Notes: generated by a model not told the origin, from the sequence alone. Shown: positions 35,309 to 44,457, counted from the stretch's first letter. The stretch is DNA of 64,000 bases from an uncultured Lachnospiraceae bacterium (GCA_946558465.1 CAMNTM010000008.1:62001-126000); one strand, 5' to 3'. Program-made: numbers and translations.

Positions 35309-36322
35309 ATGTTGACACCAAAGGAACGATTGAAAATGATAATGGAGGGGAAGACGGCAGACAGGCCGGCATGTATCTGTCCGGGCGGTATGATGAATAT
35401 GGTGACGGCGGATCTGATGAGGGAAGCAGATGTGTATCTGCCGGAGGCCCACACAGATGCCCGGAAGATGGCAGAGCTTGCGAAAGCAGTGTATGAAAGG
35501 GACTGTTTTGAGAATTACGGAGTTCCTTTTTGCATGACTGTGGAGGCGGAAAGTATGGGCGCCGGAATAGATATGGGCTCTGACATATATGAGCCGCATG
35601 TTGTCCGGTATGTGACAGACTCTGTCAGTAGATTTTCCGCCCTTTCTCCGATAGATGTATCGAAGGGAAGAGCAAGGGTTGTATTAGACGCCATAAGAAT
35701 TTTAAAGGAAGAGACAGAAGATGTCCCAATCGTAGGAAATCTTACAGGTCCAATTAGTACGGCAGGCTCTCTGATGGAGCCGGTTATTTTTTATAAGGAG
35801 CTTCGGAAGAAAAACCGTGAGGCTCACGCATATATGGAATTCATTACGGAGCAACTGATTCGTTTCGGCAGGGCGCAGATAGACGCAGGTGCAGATGTGA
35901 TTGCAATTTCTGATCCGAGCGGCACGGGAGAGATACTGGGCCCAAAATATTTTAAGGAATTTGTAGTTATGTATATCAATAAGCTTTTAGATGGACTTCA
36001 AGCGGAAAAGATGGGAACGATTGTACATATCTGCGGGCAGATGAGTCCGGTCTACCGGGAGGTGGACGAGCTTCACAGCAGCGTGCTGAGCTTTGATTCT
36101 GTCGTTCCTATGAAGGAGGCCAGGGAGCACTTAAAGGAGCGTGTGCTTATGGGAAATGTGAGTACCTATGTGCTGGAGTTCGGAAGTCCTGAGAGGGTGG
36201 GCTCTTTGACAAAGAGCTGTGTAAAAAACGGCTCGGATATTATCTCTCCTGCATGCGGTCTGGGGATGAAATCGCCTCTTGTGAATATACAGGCGGTTCT
36301 TTCGAGTCTTAAGGAGGCATAA
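35309..36322 (+). CDS. URO-D/MtaA-family corrinoid methyltransferase
   Basis: A 337-residue uroporphyrinogen decarboxylase superfamily protein starting at ATG 35309 behind GGAGAACAGG. It retains the MtaA-type zinc motif H-x-C (IVHICGQM, about residues 246-253) and a C-terminal Cys (SPACGLGM). The conserved GVPFCMTVEAESMGAGI and ISDPSGTGEILGP segments match the shorter paralogue. It probably transfers a methyl group to or from the corrinoid protein. The substrate is not evident, because no MtaB, MtmB or MttB-type gene lies in the cluster. Confidence 0.85.
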   Translation: MLTPKERLKMIMEGKTADRPACICPGGMMNMVTADLMREADVYLPEAHTDARKMAELAKAVYERDCFENYGVPFCMTVEAESMGAGIDMGSDIYEPHVVRYVTDSVSRFSALSPIDVSKGRARVVLDAIRILKEETEDVPIVGNLTGPISTAGSLMEPVIFYKELRKKNREAHAYMEFITEQLIRFGRAQIDAGADVIAISDPSGTGEILGPKYFKEFVVMYINKLLDGLQAEKMGTIVHICGQMSPVYREVDELHSSVLSFDSVVPMKEAREHLKERVLMGNVSTYVLEFGSPERVGSLTKSCVKNGSDIISPACGLGMKSPLVNIQAVLSSLKEA

Positions 36323-36323
36323 G

Positions 36324-37901
36324 ATGAAAGGGTATGGTAAAATCTCCTGTAAAAAAGGAAATCTCTTAAGTGTGCTTCTCAAGGAAGGCATCTATGTAGA
36401 GAATCCCTGCAGCGGGACAGGAATATGCGGGAAATGTAAAGTACGCATCTTAGCTGGAGAATGCTCCCCCGTGACCGAAACAGAGCGGCGTCTGTTAAAG
36501 CCGGAGGAAATCAGGGCGGGGATTCGTCTGTCCTGTATGACCGAAATAGACGGAGATATAGAATATGAGACGCTTCAGAGGGAACGCAGGGCAAGGGTGT
36601 TGACAAGGGGATATATGCCGGAATTCGAGAGAGATGTATTTCAAGGCGGTTATGGAGTTGTCATTGATATCGGGACGACGACGGTAGTCATGGCATTGAT
36701 TGAGCTGGCTTCGGGGGAAGAGCGCGGGGCCGTATCTATGATAAATGCCCAGAAGTATTTTGGCCTGGATGTACTGACGAGAATCACCTATGAATATGAG
36801 CATCCGGAGACTGGCATGCGCAGACTCCAGGAGGCAGTCGTACAGTCTGTCAATGCTATGATGAGAGAGGTCTGCAGGGAGGCAGGCTGCGAAAGGGCAG
36901 GTATCAGGCAGATTACTGTTGCGGCAAACTGTACGATGATGCATATGCTTCTTGGAGTGGATGCCCGGTCTATCGGCCGTTCTCCTTATAACCCCGCATT
37001 TCTGGAGGCGAAGAGTATTCCGGCAGGAGAGATTGGCATAGAGGCGGGAAAGGATACTATGCTTTATTGTCTGCCTCAGGTGTCCGCCTATATCGGGGCG
37101 GATATTGTGGCGGGAGCTTATGTATGTGAGCTTCAGAGGACGAAGGGAAATATTCTTTTTATTGATATCGGCACCAACGGTGAGATTGTACTGGCATGCG
37201 GCGGCAGGCTTCTGTGCTGCTCCTGTGCGGCAGGTCCGGCTCTGGAAGGAATGAATATCAGCTCCGGGATGCGGGCGGAAGAGGGTGCTGTCGAGGATGT
37301 GAGAATCACGGAGCAGGGGATAGAGCTTACAACGATTGATGATAAGGAGCCTGCGGGAATCTGCGGAAGTGGAATTCTGGCGGTTGTAAAGGAGCTTCTT
37401 CGTACCGGTATAGTGAAGAAAACAGGAGTATTTATAAAGAAGGAAAAGCTGGCAGAGACGGACTACCGCTGTCCGATGATACGACTGAACGGTTCAAAGC
37501 GTGAATTCCTTCTGCATGAAGATCCGCCGCTTGTCGTCACTCAGGGAGATGTCCGGCAGGTGCAGCTTGCGAAGGGGGCACTTCTGTCCGGGTTCACCGT
37601 GCTTCTTGAAAAAGCAGGCATCACAACGAATGATCTTGATAAGGTAATGATTGCAGGACAGTTCGGCGCACATCTTCCGGCAGATTCATTGACAGGAACA
37701 GGAATTCTGCCGGAAGATGTGAAGGAGAAGCTGGTATATGTAGGAAATTCCTCTAAAACCGGAGCCTATATGGCGCTGATGTCAAAGGCGGTCAGACATG
37801 AGATGGAAGAGCTGGCGGATAAAATGGAATATGTGGAGCTGGCAGAGACAGACAATTATGAAAGGATATTTACAGAGAGTATGATATTTCCGGAATTTTA
37901 A
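36324..37901 (+). CDS. Corrinoid activation protein: [2Fe-2S] ferredoxin plus ASKHA ATPase (RACE/RamA-like)
   Basis: A 525-residue reductive activator of corrinoid proteins. The N-terminal plant-type [2Fe-2S] ferredoxin domain has CSGTGICGKC (C-x5-C-x2-C) and a later Cys in RLSCMTEI (to about residue 75). A linker and an actin/Hsp70-like ATPase of the DUF4445 group follow (IDIGTTTVVMALI near 110; FIDIGTNGEIVLACGG near 275; MIAGQFGAHLP near 445). It uses ATP to drive electron transfer onto inactive Co(II) corrinoid. It starts 1 bp after the methyltransferase stop, so it is co-translated with the cluster. Confidence 0.92.
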   Translation: MKGYGKISCKKGNLLSVLLKEGIYVENPCSGTGICGKCKVRILAGECSPVTETERRLLKPEEIRAGIRLSCMTEIDGDIEYETLQRERRARVLTRGYMPEFERDVFQGGYGVVIDIGTTTVVMALIELASGEERGAVSMINAQKYFGLDVLTRITYEYEHPETGMRRLQEAVVQSVNAMMREVCREAGCERAGIRQITVAANCTMMHMLLGVDARSIGRSPYNPAFLEAKSIPAGEIGIEAGKDTMLYCLPQVSAYIGADIVAGAYVCELQRTKGNILFIDIGTNGEIVLACGGRLLCCSCAAGPALEGMNISSGMRAEEGAVEDVRITEQGIELTTIDDKEPAGICGSGILAVVKELLRTGIVKKTGVFIKKEKLAETDYRCPMIRLNGSKREFLLHEDPPLVVTQGDVRQVQLAKGALLSGFTVLLEKAGITTNDLDKVMIAGQFGAHLPADSLTGTGILPEDVKEKLVYVGNSSKTGAYMALMSKAVRHEMEELADKMEYVELAETDNYERIFTESMIFPEF

Positions 37902-37991
37902 CTGTTGTCATCCGAAAGAAGCTGCCGGCAGCAGATCCTCTGGATGTCTTGCAGCGGTATGTAGTTAAGAAAAATTATATGGAAGAATAAA

Positions 37992-38020
37992 TTGAAATGA
38001 CTGATATAATACGATATAAT
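37992..38020 (+). promoter_or_regulatory. Sigma-A promoter for the ECF S component gene
   Basis: TTGAAA (37992-37997), 17 bp, TATAAT (38015-38020). A second TATAAT lies 10 bp upstream in a tandem GATATAATAC repeat. I looked for a cobalamin riboswitch in the ~70-nt leader and upstream and found none. A 12-bp palindrome GCTGCCGGCAGC lies further upstream, near 37920. Confidence 0.65.
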
Positions 38021-38097
38021 ACAATGATGACGGTTGTCCGTACATGTATTTCAAAATTTGTGCGGGAGAAAAAGAGATTTGGATAATAACATGAGTT

Positions 38098-38616
38098 ATG
38101 AAGCTTACGAGTAGAGAAATTGTCATATTTGGAATGCTGGGCGGTATTATGTATGTTTCCAAGATTATTATGGAAGCGGCGCCCAACATTCATCTTTTAG
38201 GTACGTTTATCGTTGCTTTTACAGTAGTTTACCGAAAAAAGGCATTGTACCCTATCTATATATATGTGCTGCTGAATGGGATGTTCAGCGGTTTTTCCGT
38301 GTGGTGGATTCCCTATCTTTATGTGTGGACCGTGCTGTGGGGGGCGGTGATGCTTCTTCCGCAGAAGCTGCCCAAGAAGCTGCAGCCACTTGTGTATATG
38401 TCGGTGTGTTCGGCACATGGATTTTTATTTGGTACATTATATGCTCCGGCCCAGGCCCTTTTATTTGGACTGAATTTTAAGGGGATGCTTGCGTGGATTA
38501 TCGCAGGCTTTCCTTTTGACTGTATTCATGGCGTCAGTAATTTTTTCTGCGGAATTCTGATTGTTCCGCTTATCTCTCTTCTTAGACTTGCAGAAAGGGC
38601 CGCCGGTGAAATATAA
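38098..38616 (+). CDS. ECF transporter S component-like membrane protein
   Basis: A 172-residue protein with five or six hydrophobic segments and the small size and aromatic loop pattern (WWIPYLYVWTVLWG) of substrate-binding S components of energy-coupling factor vitamin importers. There is no ATPase or T subunit nearby, so it would share a common ECF module. The corrinoid genes beside it make cobalamin or a precursor a plausible cargo, but this is inference. The start is uncertain: no close Shine-Dalgarno precedes ATG 38098, but a 7-codon mini-ORF (ATG 38091) overlaps it and could couple initiation. Confidence 0.72.
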   Translation: MKLTSREIVIFGMLGGIMYVSKIIMEAAPNIHLLGTFIVAFTVVYRKKALYPIYIYVLLNGMFSGFSVWWIPYLYVWTVLWGAVMLLPQKLPKKLQPLVYMSVCSAHGFLFGTLYAPAQALLFGLNFKGMLAWIIAGFPFDCIHGVSNFFCGILIVPLISLLRLAERAAGEI

Positions 38617-38623
38617 GCTTTAG

Positions 38624-40426
38624 TTATTCAATCAGATAGTATACTGCTGAGTATGGTGCAAGTGTGATATCTGCAGAGTGGGTTTCGGGGTTCAGCGTGA
38701 TGACCGTATCCTTGTTATAATGTGTTTTTCCGGCATATTTATCCATATCGCTGGAAATCAGAACCTCCAGTGAGCCGGCTTCCCTGATCGTGAGGGTGTA
38801 ATTTTTCTGTACCTCATTCGAGAAATTGAAGACTGCGGCGATTCTTTCAGACCTGCACCGCCTTTCGAAGGCATAGATGCAGCGGGTTTCCTGATGGCAG
38901 TCTATCCACTCGAAGCCGTCACGGGAATAGTCCCTTTGGAAAAACGCCGGGTGATTCAAATAAAGGTGGTTTAAATCCTTCATAAACCGGTGAAAGGCAT
39001 CGTGGAGAGGGTATTTCAGAATATCCCAGTCCTGGCCGCGTTTCTCATCCCATTCCCGCAGCTGTCCCAGCTCATTTCCCATAAAGTTAAGTTTTTTGCC
39101 GGGATGGGCATACATATACATATAGAGCGCCCGTGCCTGCGGGAACTTTTCTTCATATTCACCGCTCATTTTCTGAAGAATGGATGCCTTGCCATGTACG
39201 GTTTCGTCATGGGAGAAGGGCAGAAGATAGGCATCGTTATAATAGTACATCATAGAAAAGGTAAGTTTGTGGTAATCCTTGCTTCGATACTGCGGCCCGG
39301 TGCGGAAATAATCCAGTGTATCGTTCATCCATCCCATATCCCATTTGTAGTCAAAACCAAGTCCGTTTTCCCATACGGGACGTGTAACACCGGGGTAGGA
39401 GGTAGAATCCTCTGCCGAGAGTATGGCATAAGGATGCAACTCCTTAAGCCCGCGGTTCATGTCGCGTATGAAGGCAACAGCGTTGTTGTTGACGCCTCTT
39501 GCCGGATCGCCCTGCCAGTAGATGATGCGGCTGATGGCATCCATGCGCAGGCCGTCTATGTGATATTCGCTGAGCCAGTAGCTGGCGGCAGACTGCAGGA
39601 AGCTTCGCACCTCACCGCGGGAATGCATGAAGTTGCAGCTGCCCCATTCACTTACTCCCACATCTGAATGGGGATATTCATAAAGAGGTGTCCCGTCGTA
39701 ATTGGCCAGTGCATAGCCGTCTACTGCAAAGTGCACAGGAACAAAATCTAAGATGACGCCGATATCATTTTGATGACAGATATCAACAAATTCCATCAGT
39801 TCACGTGCGGTACCGTAGCGGGAGGTAGGACTGAAAAAGCCGGTATTCTGATATCCCCAGGATTCGTCACAAGGGTGTTCAGAGAGCGGCATCAGCTCAA
39901 GATAATTGTAGCCGTATTCCTTCAGATAAGGAATCAGGATATCAGAAAGCTCCGTATAGCTGTACCAGTCGTCTGCTTTATCTGAGGGTTTCTTAAAAGA
40001 GCCGAAATGAAGCTCATAGATGTTAAGCGGCCGGACTTTGCTGTCTGAACGGTTTTTCATCCACTTTTTGTCTTGAAAGGTGTATTCGGATAAATCTCGT
40101 ATGATAGATGCGGTGTTGGGACGCAGCTCCATCCCAAAGCCATAAGGGTCGCAGTGGTCCGTAAAAGAACCGTCTCGTTTATAGATGCGGTATTTGTACA
40201 TTTGTCCGGGCTCTGCATTTTCTGCGGAGCATTCCCAGAAGTTTCTGTCATATACTCGGTTCATAGTCTGTTCCTGCCAGCTGTTAAATTCTCCGATCAG
40301 TGAAATCCGGGAAGCTCCGGGTGCAAAAGTGCGGAAAATAACTCCTGGCTGCTCTTTATCCAGGTGTGCTCCCAGAAATTGATGCGCGTCAAATACTTTT
40401 CCTGTATAAAATCCATAAAAATCCAT
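38624..40426 (-). CDS. glgB: 1,4-alpha-glucan branching enzyme GlgB
   Basis: A 600-residue GH13 branching enzyme that makes alpha-1,6 branches in glycogen. A short N-terminal CBM48-like domain (LIGEFNSWQE, near 45) precedes the catalytic barrel. The GH13 residues are visible: nucleophile Asp in DGLRMDAI, acid/base Glu in ILSAEDST and the third carboxylate in PFSHDETVHGK. It is shorter than the ~730-residue enterobacterial enzyme because the extra N-terminal module is missing. AGGAGG precedes the start. It is a single gene with its own promoter and no other glycogen gene nearby. Confidence 0.95.
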   Translation of the reverse strand: MDFYGFYTGKVFDAHQFLGAHLDKEQPGVIFRTFAPGASRISLIGEFNSWQEQTMNRVYDRNFWECSAENAEPGQMYKYRIYKRDGSFTDHCDPYGFGMELRPNTASIIRDLSEYTFQDKKWMKNRSDSKVRPLNIYELHFGSFKKPSDKADDWYSYTELSDILIPYLKEYGYNYLELMPLSEHPCDESWGYQNTGFFSPTSRYGTARELMEFVDICHQNDIGVILDFVPVHFAVDGYALANYDGTPLYEYPHSDVGVSEWGSCNFMHSRGEVRSFLQSAASYWLSEYHIDGLRMDAISRIIYWQGDPARGVNNNAVAFIRDMNRGLKELHPYAILSAEDSTSYPGVTRPVWENGLGFDYKWDMGWMNDTLDYFRTGPQYRSKDYHKLTFSMMYYYNDAYLLPFSHDETVHGKASILQKMSGEYEEKFPQARALYMYMYAHPGKKLNFMGNELGQLREWDEKRGQDWDILKYPLHDAFHRFMKDLNHLYLNHPAFFQRDYSRDGFEWIDCHQETRCIYAFERRCRSERIAAVFNFSNEVQKNYTLTIREAGSLEVLISSDMDKYAGKTHYNKDTVITLNPETHSADITLAPYSAVYYLIE

Positions 40427-40477
40427 AAAGACCTCCTAATATATTACAGAGCCGTTTTAAGACTGGTGATACAGATG

Positions 40478-40507
40478 ATTATATAGATGAATATAGGGCC
40501 GTGTCTA
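40478..40507 (-). promoter_or_regulatory. Sigma-A promoter of glgB
   Basis: On the minus strand TAGACA (40502-40507), 18 bp, perfect TATAAT (40478-40483), about 52 bp upstream of the glgB start codon. Confidence 0.6.
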
Positions 40508-40748
40508 CCGACAATCTAGGTAAAAGGAGGTTTAAACAACGATATAAAAAATATGTCTGGAAAACATATATAATTTACTATATTTAAAATTATTCTGAAA
40601 ATATTATGAGAGGCGCAAAAAAAATAAAATATTGAAAATAATTATAAATATATAGTAAAAATGAATAAAAAACAAAGAGCAATACAGATAAAATTATTCA
40701 ATACGTTGTAAAATATAAATGAAAATACCTATAAATAGTGTTTTATTA

Positions 40749-40777
40749 TTGACAATCAAAATAAATAGGTCTAATAT
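40749..40777 (+). promoter_or_regulatory. Candidate sigma-A promoter of the XRE-cupin regulator
   Basis: Perfect TTGACA (40749-40754), 17 bp, TAATAT (40772-40777). It would give an unusually long leader of about 170 nt before the ATG at 40954. Confidence 0.6.
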
Positions 40778-40791
40778 TTAGATATAAAAAT

Positions 40792-40807
40792 ATTCTATAT
40801 ATAGAAT
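40792..40807. promoter_or_regulatory. 16-bp perfect palindrome at the transcription start region
   Basis: ATTCTATATATAGAAT is a perfect palindrome beginning 15 bp after the -10 of the candidate promoter. This is where an autorepressor such as the encoded XRE protein might bind. It could also fold as a weak hairpin in the leader RNA. Confidence 0.45.
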
Positions 40808-40953
40808 TTTAATAAGAAAAGGAGTGGTATAAAACCACCGGAAGGCCGATAAAAATTTTCATTATTTATTTACTTTTATACAGATAATCGGTTATGATTA
40901 AATGGTAAGAGTTTACAGAAGTTTGCTGAAATGAAAACAGGGAGTGGCCAAAG

Positions 40954-41544
40954 ATGGAAAAAGAAAATAACGGTATTGAATTTAATATTGGAGAGAAGAT
41001 ACGTAAGCTGCGGAAAATCCGAGGTATTACTCTTAAGAAAATGGCAGAAGATACAGGGATGAGTTATTCTTATCTGTCAGAGCTTGAGAATAATAAGCAT
41101 TCGGTTACTATTGATAATCTGCAGAAGCTTGCGTTGTATTTTCAGATTGACATGATTCATTTTCTGGAGAAGACAGAGAGAAAGAGTGTTCTGATTCGAA
41201 AGGAGAGCAGAAACAGCCTGACGACGGATGACGGAATTATATTTCAGGCAATTTCAACAGAGGATTCAAAAAGTATGCAGATAACCTTTGTTGTTCTTCC
41301 TCCGAATTCCCCTGAAAAGGAACAGAGAATCATACATAAGCACCCTCAGGGTGAGGAATTTATTACTGTTACGAAGGGTGAAGTGACTGTAGCAATTGAA
41401 GAAGAGAAGTATCTCCTTAAGGAAGGGGATTCCGTTATCTTTCCTTCCAGCAGGGAGCATGTGATATACAGCGGGGATAAGGGCGGTGAATTTATTATTG
41501 TCGGTGCACCGCCATACGGGCGTGAATATTTGAAACGGCTGTGA
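40954..41544 (+). CDS. XRE-family regulator with C-terminal cupin domain
   Basis: A 196-residue transcription factor. The N-terminal helix-turn-helix (about residues 13-67, KIRKLRKIRGITLKKMAEDTGMSYSYLSELE) is followed by a cupin_2 sensor barrel (about 105-190, with HKHPQGEEFITVTKGEVTV). Related proteins control amino-acid, polyamine or one-carbon metabolism and sense a small ligand in the cupin. The neighbouring APC permease gene is the most likely target. The gene starts with ATG behind AGGGAGTGG. Confidence 0.88.
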   Translation: MEKENNGIEFNIGEKIRKLRKIRGITLKKMAEDTGMSYSYLSELENNKHSVTIDNLQKLALYFQIDMIHFLEKTERKSVLIRKESRNSLTTDDGIIFQAISTEDSKSMQITFVVLPPNSPEKEQRIIHKHPQGEEFITVTKGEVTVAIEEEKYLLKEGDSVIFPSSREHVIYSGDKGGEFIIVGAPPYGREYLKRL

Positions 41545-41551
41545 CGTATAT

Positions 41552-41590
41552 GATGCCGGGAGTATGAAATGCGGAGTAATCCGCGGCATC
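41552..41590 (+). repeat. Compound hairpin between the regulator and permease genes
   Basis: An outer 6-bp pair (GATGCC / GGCATC) encloses an inner hairpin GCGGA-GTAA-TCCGC. No T tract follows. It may be a weak attenuator or an mRNA end. Confidence 0.4.
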
Positions 41591-41749
41591 CTATATTATG
41601 AATCCCTTTTGTAAGCTTCCCTCTGCCTGGAGACACAGCTTTTGTGTGCGGTATGTGCGGCGCGGTGTATGATTTAGTTCCTGTATCATGTGATGTAATG
41701 TAATTGTAGTGTCAGCGCAGAACTAAAATGAATGGGTAGGAGGTTTTTT

Positions 41750-43108
41750 ATGAGCGGCAGCAATAACACAAAAGGGTTATCACCAAAAGCCTGTATTATG
41801 ATGGCGATTGGCGGTATGGTAGGAAGTTCTATATTTACGCTTTCCGGAGTGACATACAGTATGGCAGGGCCGGCGGCTATTGTTACCTGGTTTCTGGCAG
41901 GTGTGATTCTGCTTCTTTACGCACTGAATATTGCAGAGCTGGCGACGACATTTCCAAAGTCGGGCGGTGTCTATGTATATCCGCATGCAGTTCTTGGATC
42001 TACTGAGAAAGGGAAGAATTTTGCAGGCTGGATTGCAGCCTGGTCATGGCTGAACGTAAGTGTTTTTGGTACAACGTTTTCCGCTATCTGCGTAAGTACT
42101 TATCTGGGAAGCTTTTTCCCGGCTGTAGCAAGCAGCAGGGCGCTGCAGGTTGTTATTCCGATTGCATGGATTTTACTTACCTGGTTTTTGAATGCCAGAA
42201 GTGCCAATGCGTTTGGAAAGATTCATAATAAAATTACATTTGCGTTGTTATTTGTGCTGTGTGTATATATTGTACTTGGTCTTATCAACGGCGACAGTGC
42301 GAATATGCAGCCCTTTGTATCCGGCGGAATGGGATCTACAGGCATTGTTGCAGGAATTCCGATTGCGATGCTTGGCTATGGCTCCATTATCGCGGTTGCA
42401 TCCTTCGGAGGTGAGATTGAGAATCCGAAGAAGAATATTCCGAAGATTATTTTTACGGCGGTTGCAGGTACCGTTGTTGTGTACTGTATGATTTTGTTCT
42501 CAACCTTCCGCATGGCTCCGGTGGATGAGCTGGTGGCGGCAAATGCACAATATTATCCGCTGGCCTTTGCCCTGGGACGGGTTATGACCGGAAAAGCCGG
42601 CTGGATTGTATCAATTGTTCCGCTGGCAGCGCTTCTGGCCCTTACGACGAACATGAGTATTATGATTATGGATGCAAGCCGTACCGTTATGGCAACTGCG
42701 CAGTCAGGCTTTCTTCCTAAGAAATTAGGAGAGATTCATCCGGAAAAACGTACGCCGATATGGGCGTTGTCTACTGTTGCAGTCATCTGTATCTTAATGT
42801 CTTTAAGACCGGACTGGATAAATGTAATTATTAATGCAGGTTCTATCTGCTCTGCAATCACGGTGGCAATCATCTCGATTACCCTGATGACGCTGCGCAA
42901 AAAGCAGAAATCCGGCGTGATTACCGAAAAGGGAGAATTCAACGTTCCGGGCGGAAGTCTGATGCCGATTATAACACTTGTGGTGATTGTAATTACATTA
43001 GTACTTTTGTACTTTGGAGACGGCGGAACGACTGCTTATGTCGTGGCAGGGGTATGGTATATTATTGGTATCGTATTGTTCTTTATTAAGGAAATGACGA
43101 AGAAATAG
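41750..43108 (+). CDS. APC family amino acid permease
   Basis: A 452-residue, 12-helix amino acid/polyamine/cation secondary transporter. The first helix carries the family substrate-binding glycine motif (MAIGGMVGSSIF), and helix 6 has the AMLGYGSIIAVASFGGEIENPKKNIP signature. ATG 41750 is used because TAGGAGG lies just upstream. The ATG at 41732 precedes that site. The substrate is unknown. Control by the XRE-cupin regulator upstream is likely from position. Confidence 0.9.
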   Translation: MSGSNNTKGLSPKACIMMAIGGMVGSSIFTLSGVTYSMAGPAAIVTWFLAGVILLLYALNIAELATTFPKSGGVYVYPHAVLGSTEKGKNFAGWIAAWSWLNVSVFGTTFSAICVSTYLGSFFPAVASSRALQVVIPIAWILLTWFLNARSANAFGKIHNKITFALLFVLCVYIVLGLINGDSANMQPFVSGGMGSTGIVAGIPIAMLGYGSIIAVASFGGEIENPKKNIPKIIFTAVAGTVVVYCMILFSTFRMAPVDELVAANAQYYPLAFALGRVMTGKAGWIVSIVPLAALLALTTNMSIMIMDASRTVMATAQSGFLPKKLGEIHPEKRTPIWALSTVAVICILMSLRPDWINVIINAGSICSAITVAIISITLMTLRKKQKSGVITEKGEFNVPGGSLMPIITLVVIVITLVLLYFGDGGTTAYVVAGVWYIIGIVLFFIKEMTKK

Positions 43109-43161
43109 GGTGGAAGCTGTTGTTTCATAGAAACGGCAGGAAACTGAAATATTAGGGTAAA

Positions 43162-43200
43162 AAGCTGCGGTTTTATTTGTAAGAACCGCAGCTTCTTTTT
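43162..43200 (+). terminator. Rho-independent terminator of the APC permease gene
   Basis: An 11-bp stem (AAGCTGCGGTT / AACCGCAGCTT) with an 11-nt loop, then CTTTTT. Confidence 0.9.
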
Positions 43201-43277
43201 ATGCAGCTATGCATTCGAAAGATAAAAATGTTTTTTCCGCGGGAAACAGGCCAAGCAGCCGTGTCTGTACGGATATT

Positions 43278-44333
43278 TCACTTTGAATATGGGATACAGC
43301 TTTCGCGTTTTACGAGATCATAGGGTACCTTTATTGAAGGAATTTCTGTGATGCCGTTTATAATAGAAAGAAGTACTTGAATAATATATTTACCGAATAA
43401 TCCTGTATGACGGTCTATGCTGGTAAGACGGGGGGTTAAATAATCTGCGGTATGAAACTGGTCACAGCTGATTAGAGAAATATCGCCGGGAACTTTTATT
43501 TTTCTGTCGGCAAAAGCTCTGAGAACACCGATTGCCACATTGTCATTTGCTGTAAGAGCAGCGCTGAAAGGAATGTTTTTATCTAACAGATTCATGGCAG
43601 CGGAATAACCGTCAGGGGTATAATAATCGGAAAGCTCTATAAGCTCAGAATGGAAGGGCAGCCCCAGTTTCAACAAAGTTTCTTTATACATTTGAATTCT
43701 TTCCTGCGTGATGACGACTCCGTCCTCCCCGCCGATAAAAGCGATGTTCTTATGCCCCAGCGATGCAAGGTAATTAAGTGCGGTGGCAATGCCGCCCGTG
43801 TCTTCTCTGTTGAGGTAAAAGCAGTCAATACCGTCAATCGGTTTACCTATGATGACCAGGGGGAGCGCCTGAGAGAGATGCTTTAATGCGTTAAGGTAGG
43901 ATTGACTGAGATGAACCAGGTCCAGTTGCCCGCCGGCAATTAAAACGCCGTCTACTTTTTTATCTATCATCATCTGAAAATAGGTTTCCTCATTATGCAG
44001 GTTCTGTTTTGCATGTGATGAAGCACTGAAAAGTGTATTGCATAGAAACACAGAATAATTTGCTTCATGAGCGGCCTGCTCGATTTCATTAAAAATAGTG
44101 TAAAAATACGGGTTTGAAATGTCGGGCACAATCATTCCTATTGTCATGGACTGTTTTGATATCAGTCCGCGTGCCAATGCATTCGGGGAATAATTATATT
44201 TTTTTATGACTTTTTCCACGCGGCGTTTGGTATCTTCGGTGACGTGAGGATTATGATTGATAACTCGTGAGACTGTCGAGATGGAAACGCCGCATTCCTT
44301 TGCGATATCAGTAATGGTCTTTACAGATTTCAT
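43278..44333 (-). CDS. LacI-family transcriptional regulator of the sugar locus
   Basis: A 351-residue regulator from ATG 44333 (AAGGAGGG upstream). It has an N-terminal LacI helix-turn-helix (TITDIAKECGVSISTVSRVINHN, residues 4-26), a hinge helix (NALARGLISKQS) and a periplasmic-binding-like effector domain to the end. It is the only LacI-type protein in the window. The divergent control region 1.9 kb away carries two LacI-type palindromes, so it very probably represses both arms of the locus. The inducer would be a sugar or sugar phosphate from the pathway (inference). Confidence 0.9.
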   Translation of the reverse strand: MKSVKTITDIAKECGVSISTVSRVINHNPHVTEDTKRRVEKVIKKYNYSPNALARGLISKQSMTIGMIVPDISNPYFYTIFNEIEQAAHEANYSVFLCNTLFSASSHAKQNLHNEETYFQMMIDKKVDGVLIAGGQLDLVHLSQSYLNALKHLSQALPLVIIGKPIDGIDCFYLNREDTGGIATALNYLASLGHKNIAFIGGEDGVVITQERIQMYKETLLKLGLPFHSELIELSDYYTPDGYSAAMNLLDKNIPFSAALTANDNVAIGVLRAFADRKIKVPGDISLISCDQFHTADYLTPRLTSIDRHTGLFGKYIIQVLLSIINGITEIPSIKVPYDLVKRESCIPYSK

Positions 44334-44457
44334 GATAACCCTCCTTATATTAATTATTATATCCGAATAAAAAAATACCTTCAAGTATTATCCGGGGAAA
44401 GATGCTTTGTGTATAAAGTTGGGATAGATAAATAGGAGCCTCAGCGGATAGAAAGGC

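Larger units (their letters stand above)
40508..40953. other. Very AT-rich intergenic region upstream of the XRE-cupin regulator
   Basis: About 450 bp without a gene. The stretch 40540-40860 is far richer in A/T than its surroundings. It holds two Shine-Dalgarno-like sequences not followed by a usable start (AAAAGGAGGT near 40522; AAAAGGAGTGG near 40815) and a small hairpin (GTGGT ATAAA ACCAC). It could be a decayed gene, a protein-binding AT-rich control region, or both. I see no intact short ORF. Confidence 0.45.

Noticed and set aside
37902-38097. Possible cobalamin riboswitch upstream of the S component
   Set aside because: I looked for the B12-box type conserved core and found no match. 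The leader is only about 70 nt.
38990-39667. 225-aa plus-strand ORF
   Set aside because: Antisense shadow of glgB, whose catalytic motifs are intact on the minus strand.
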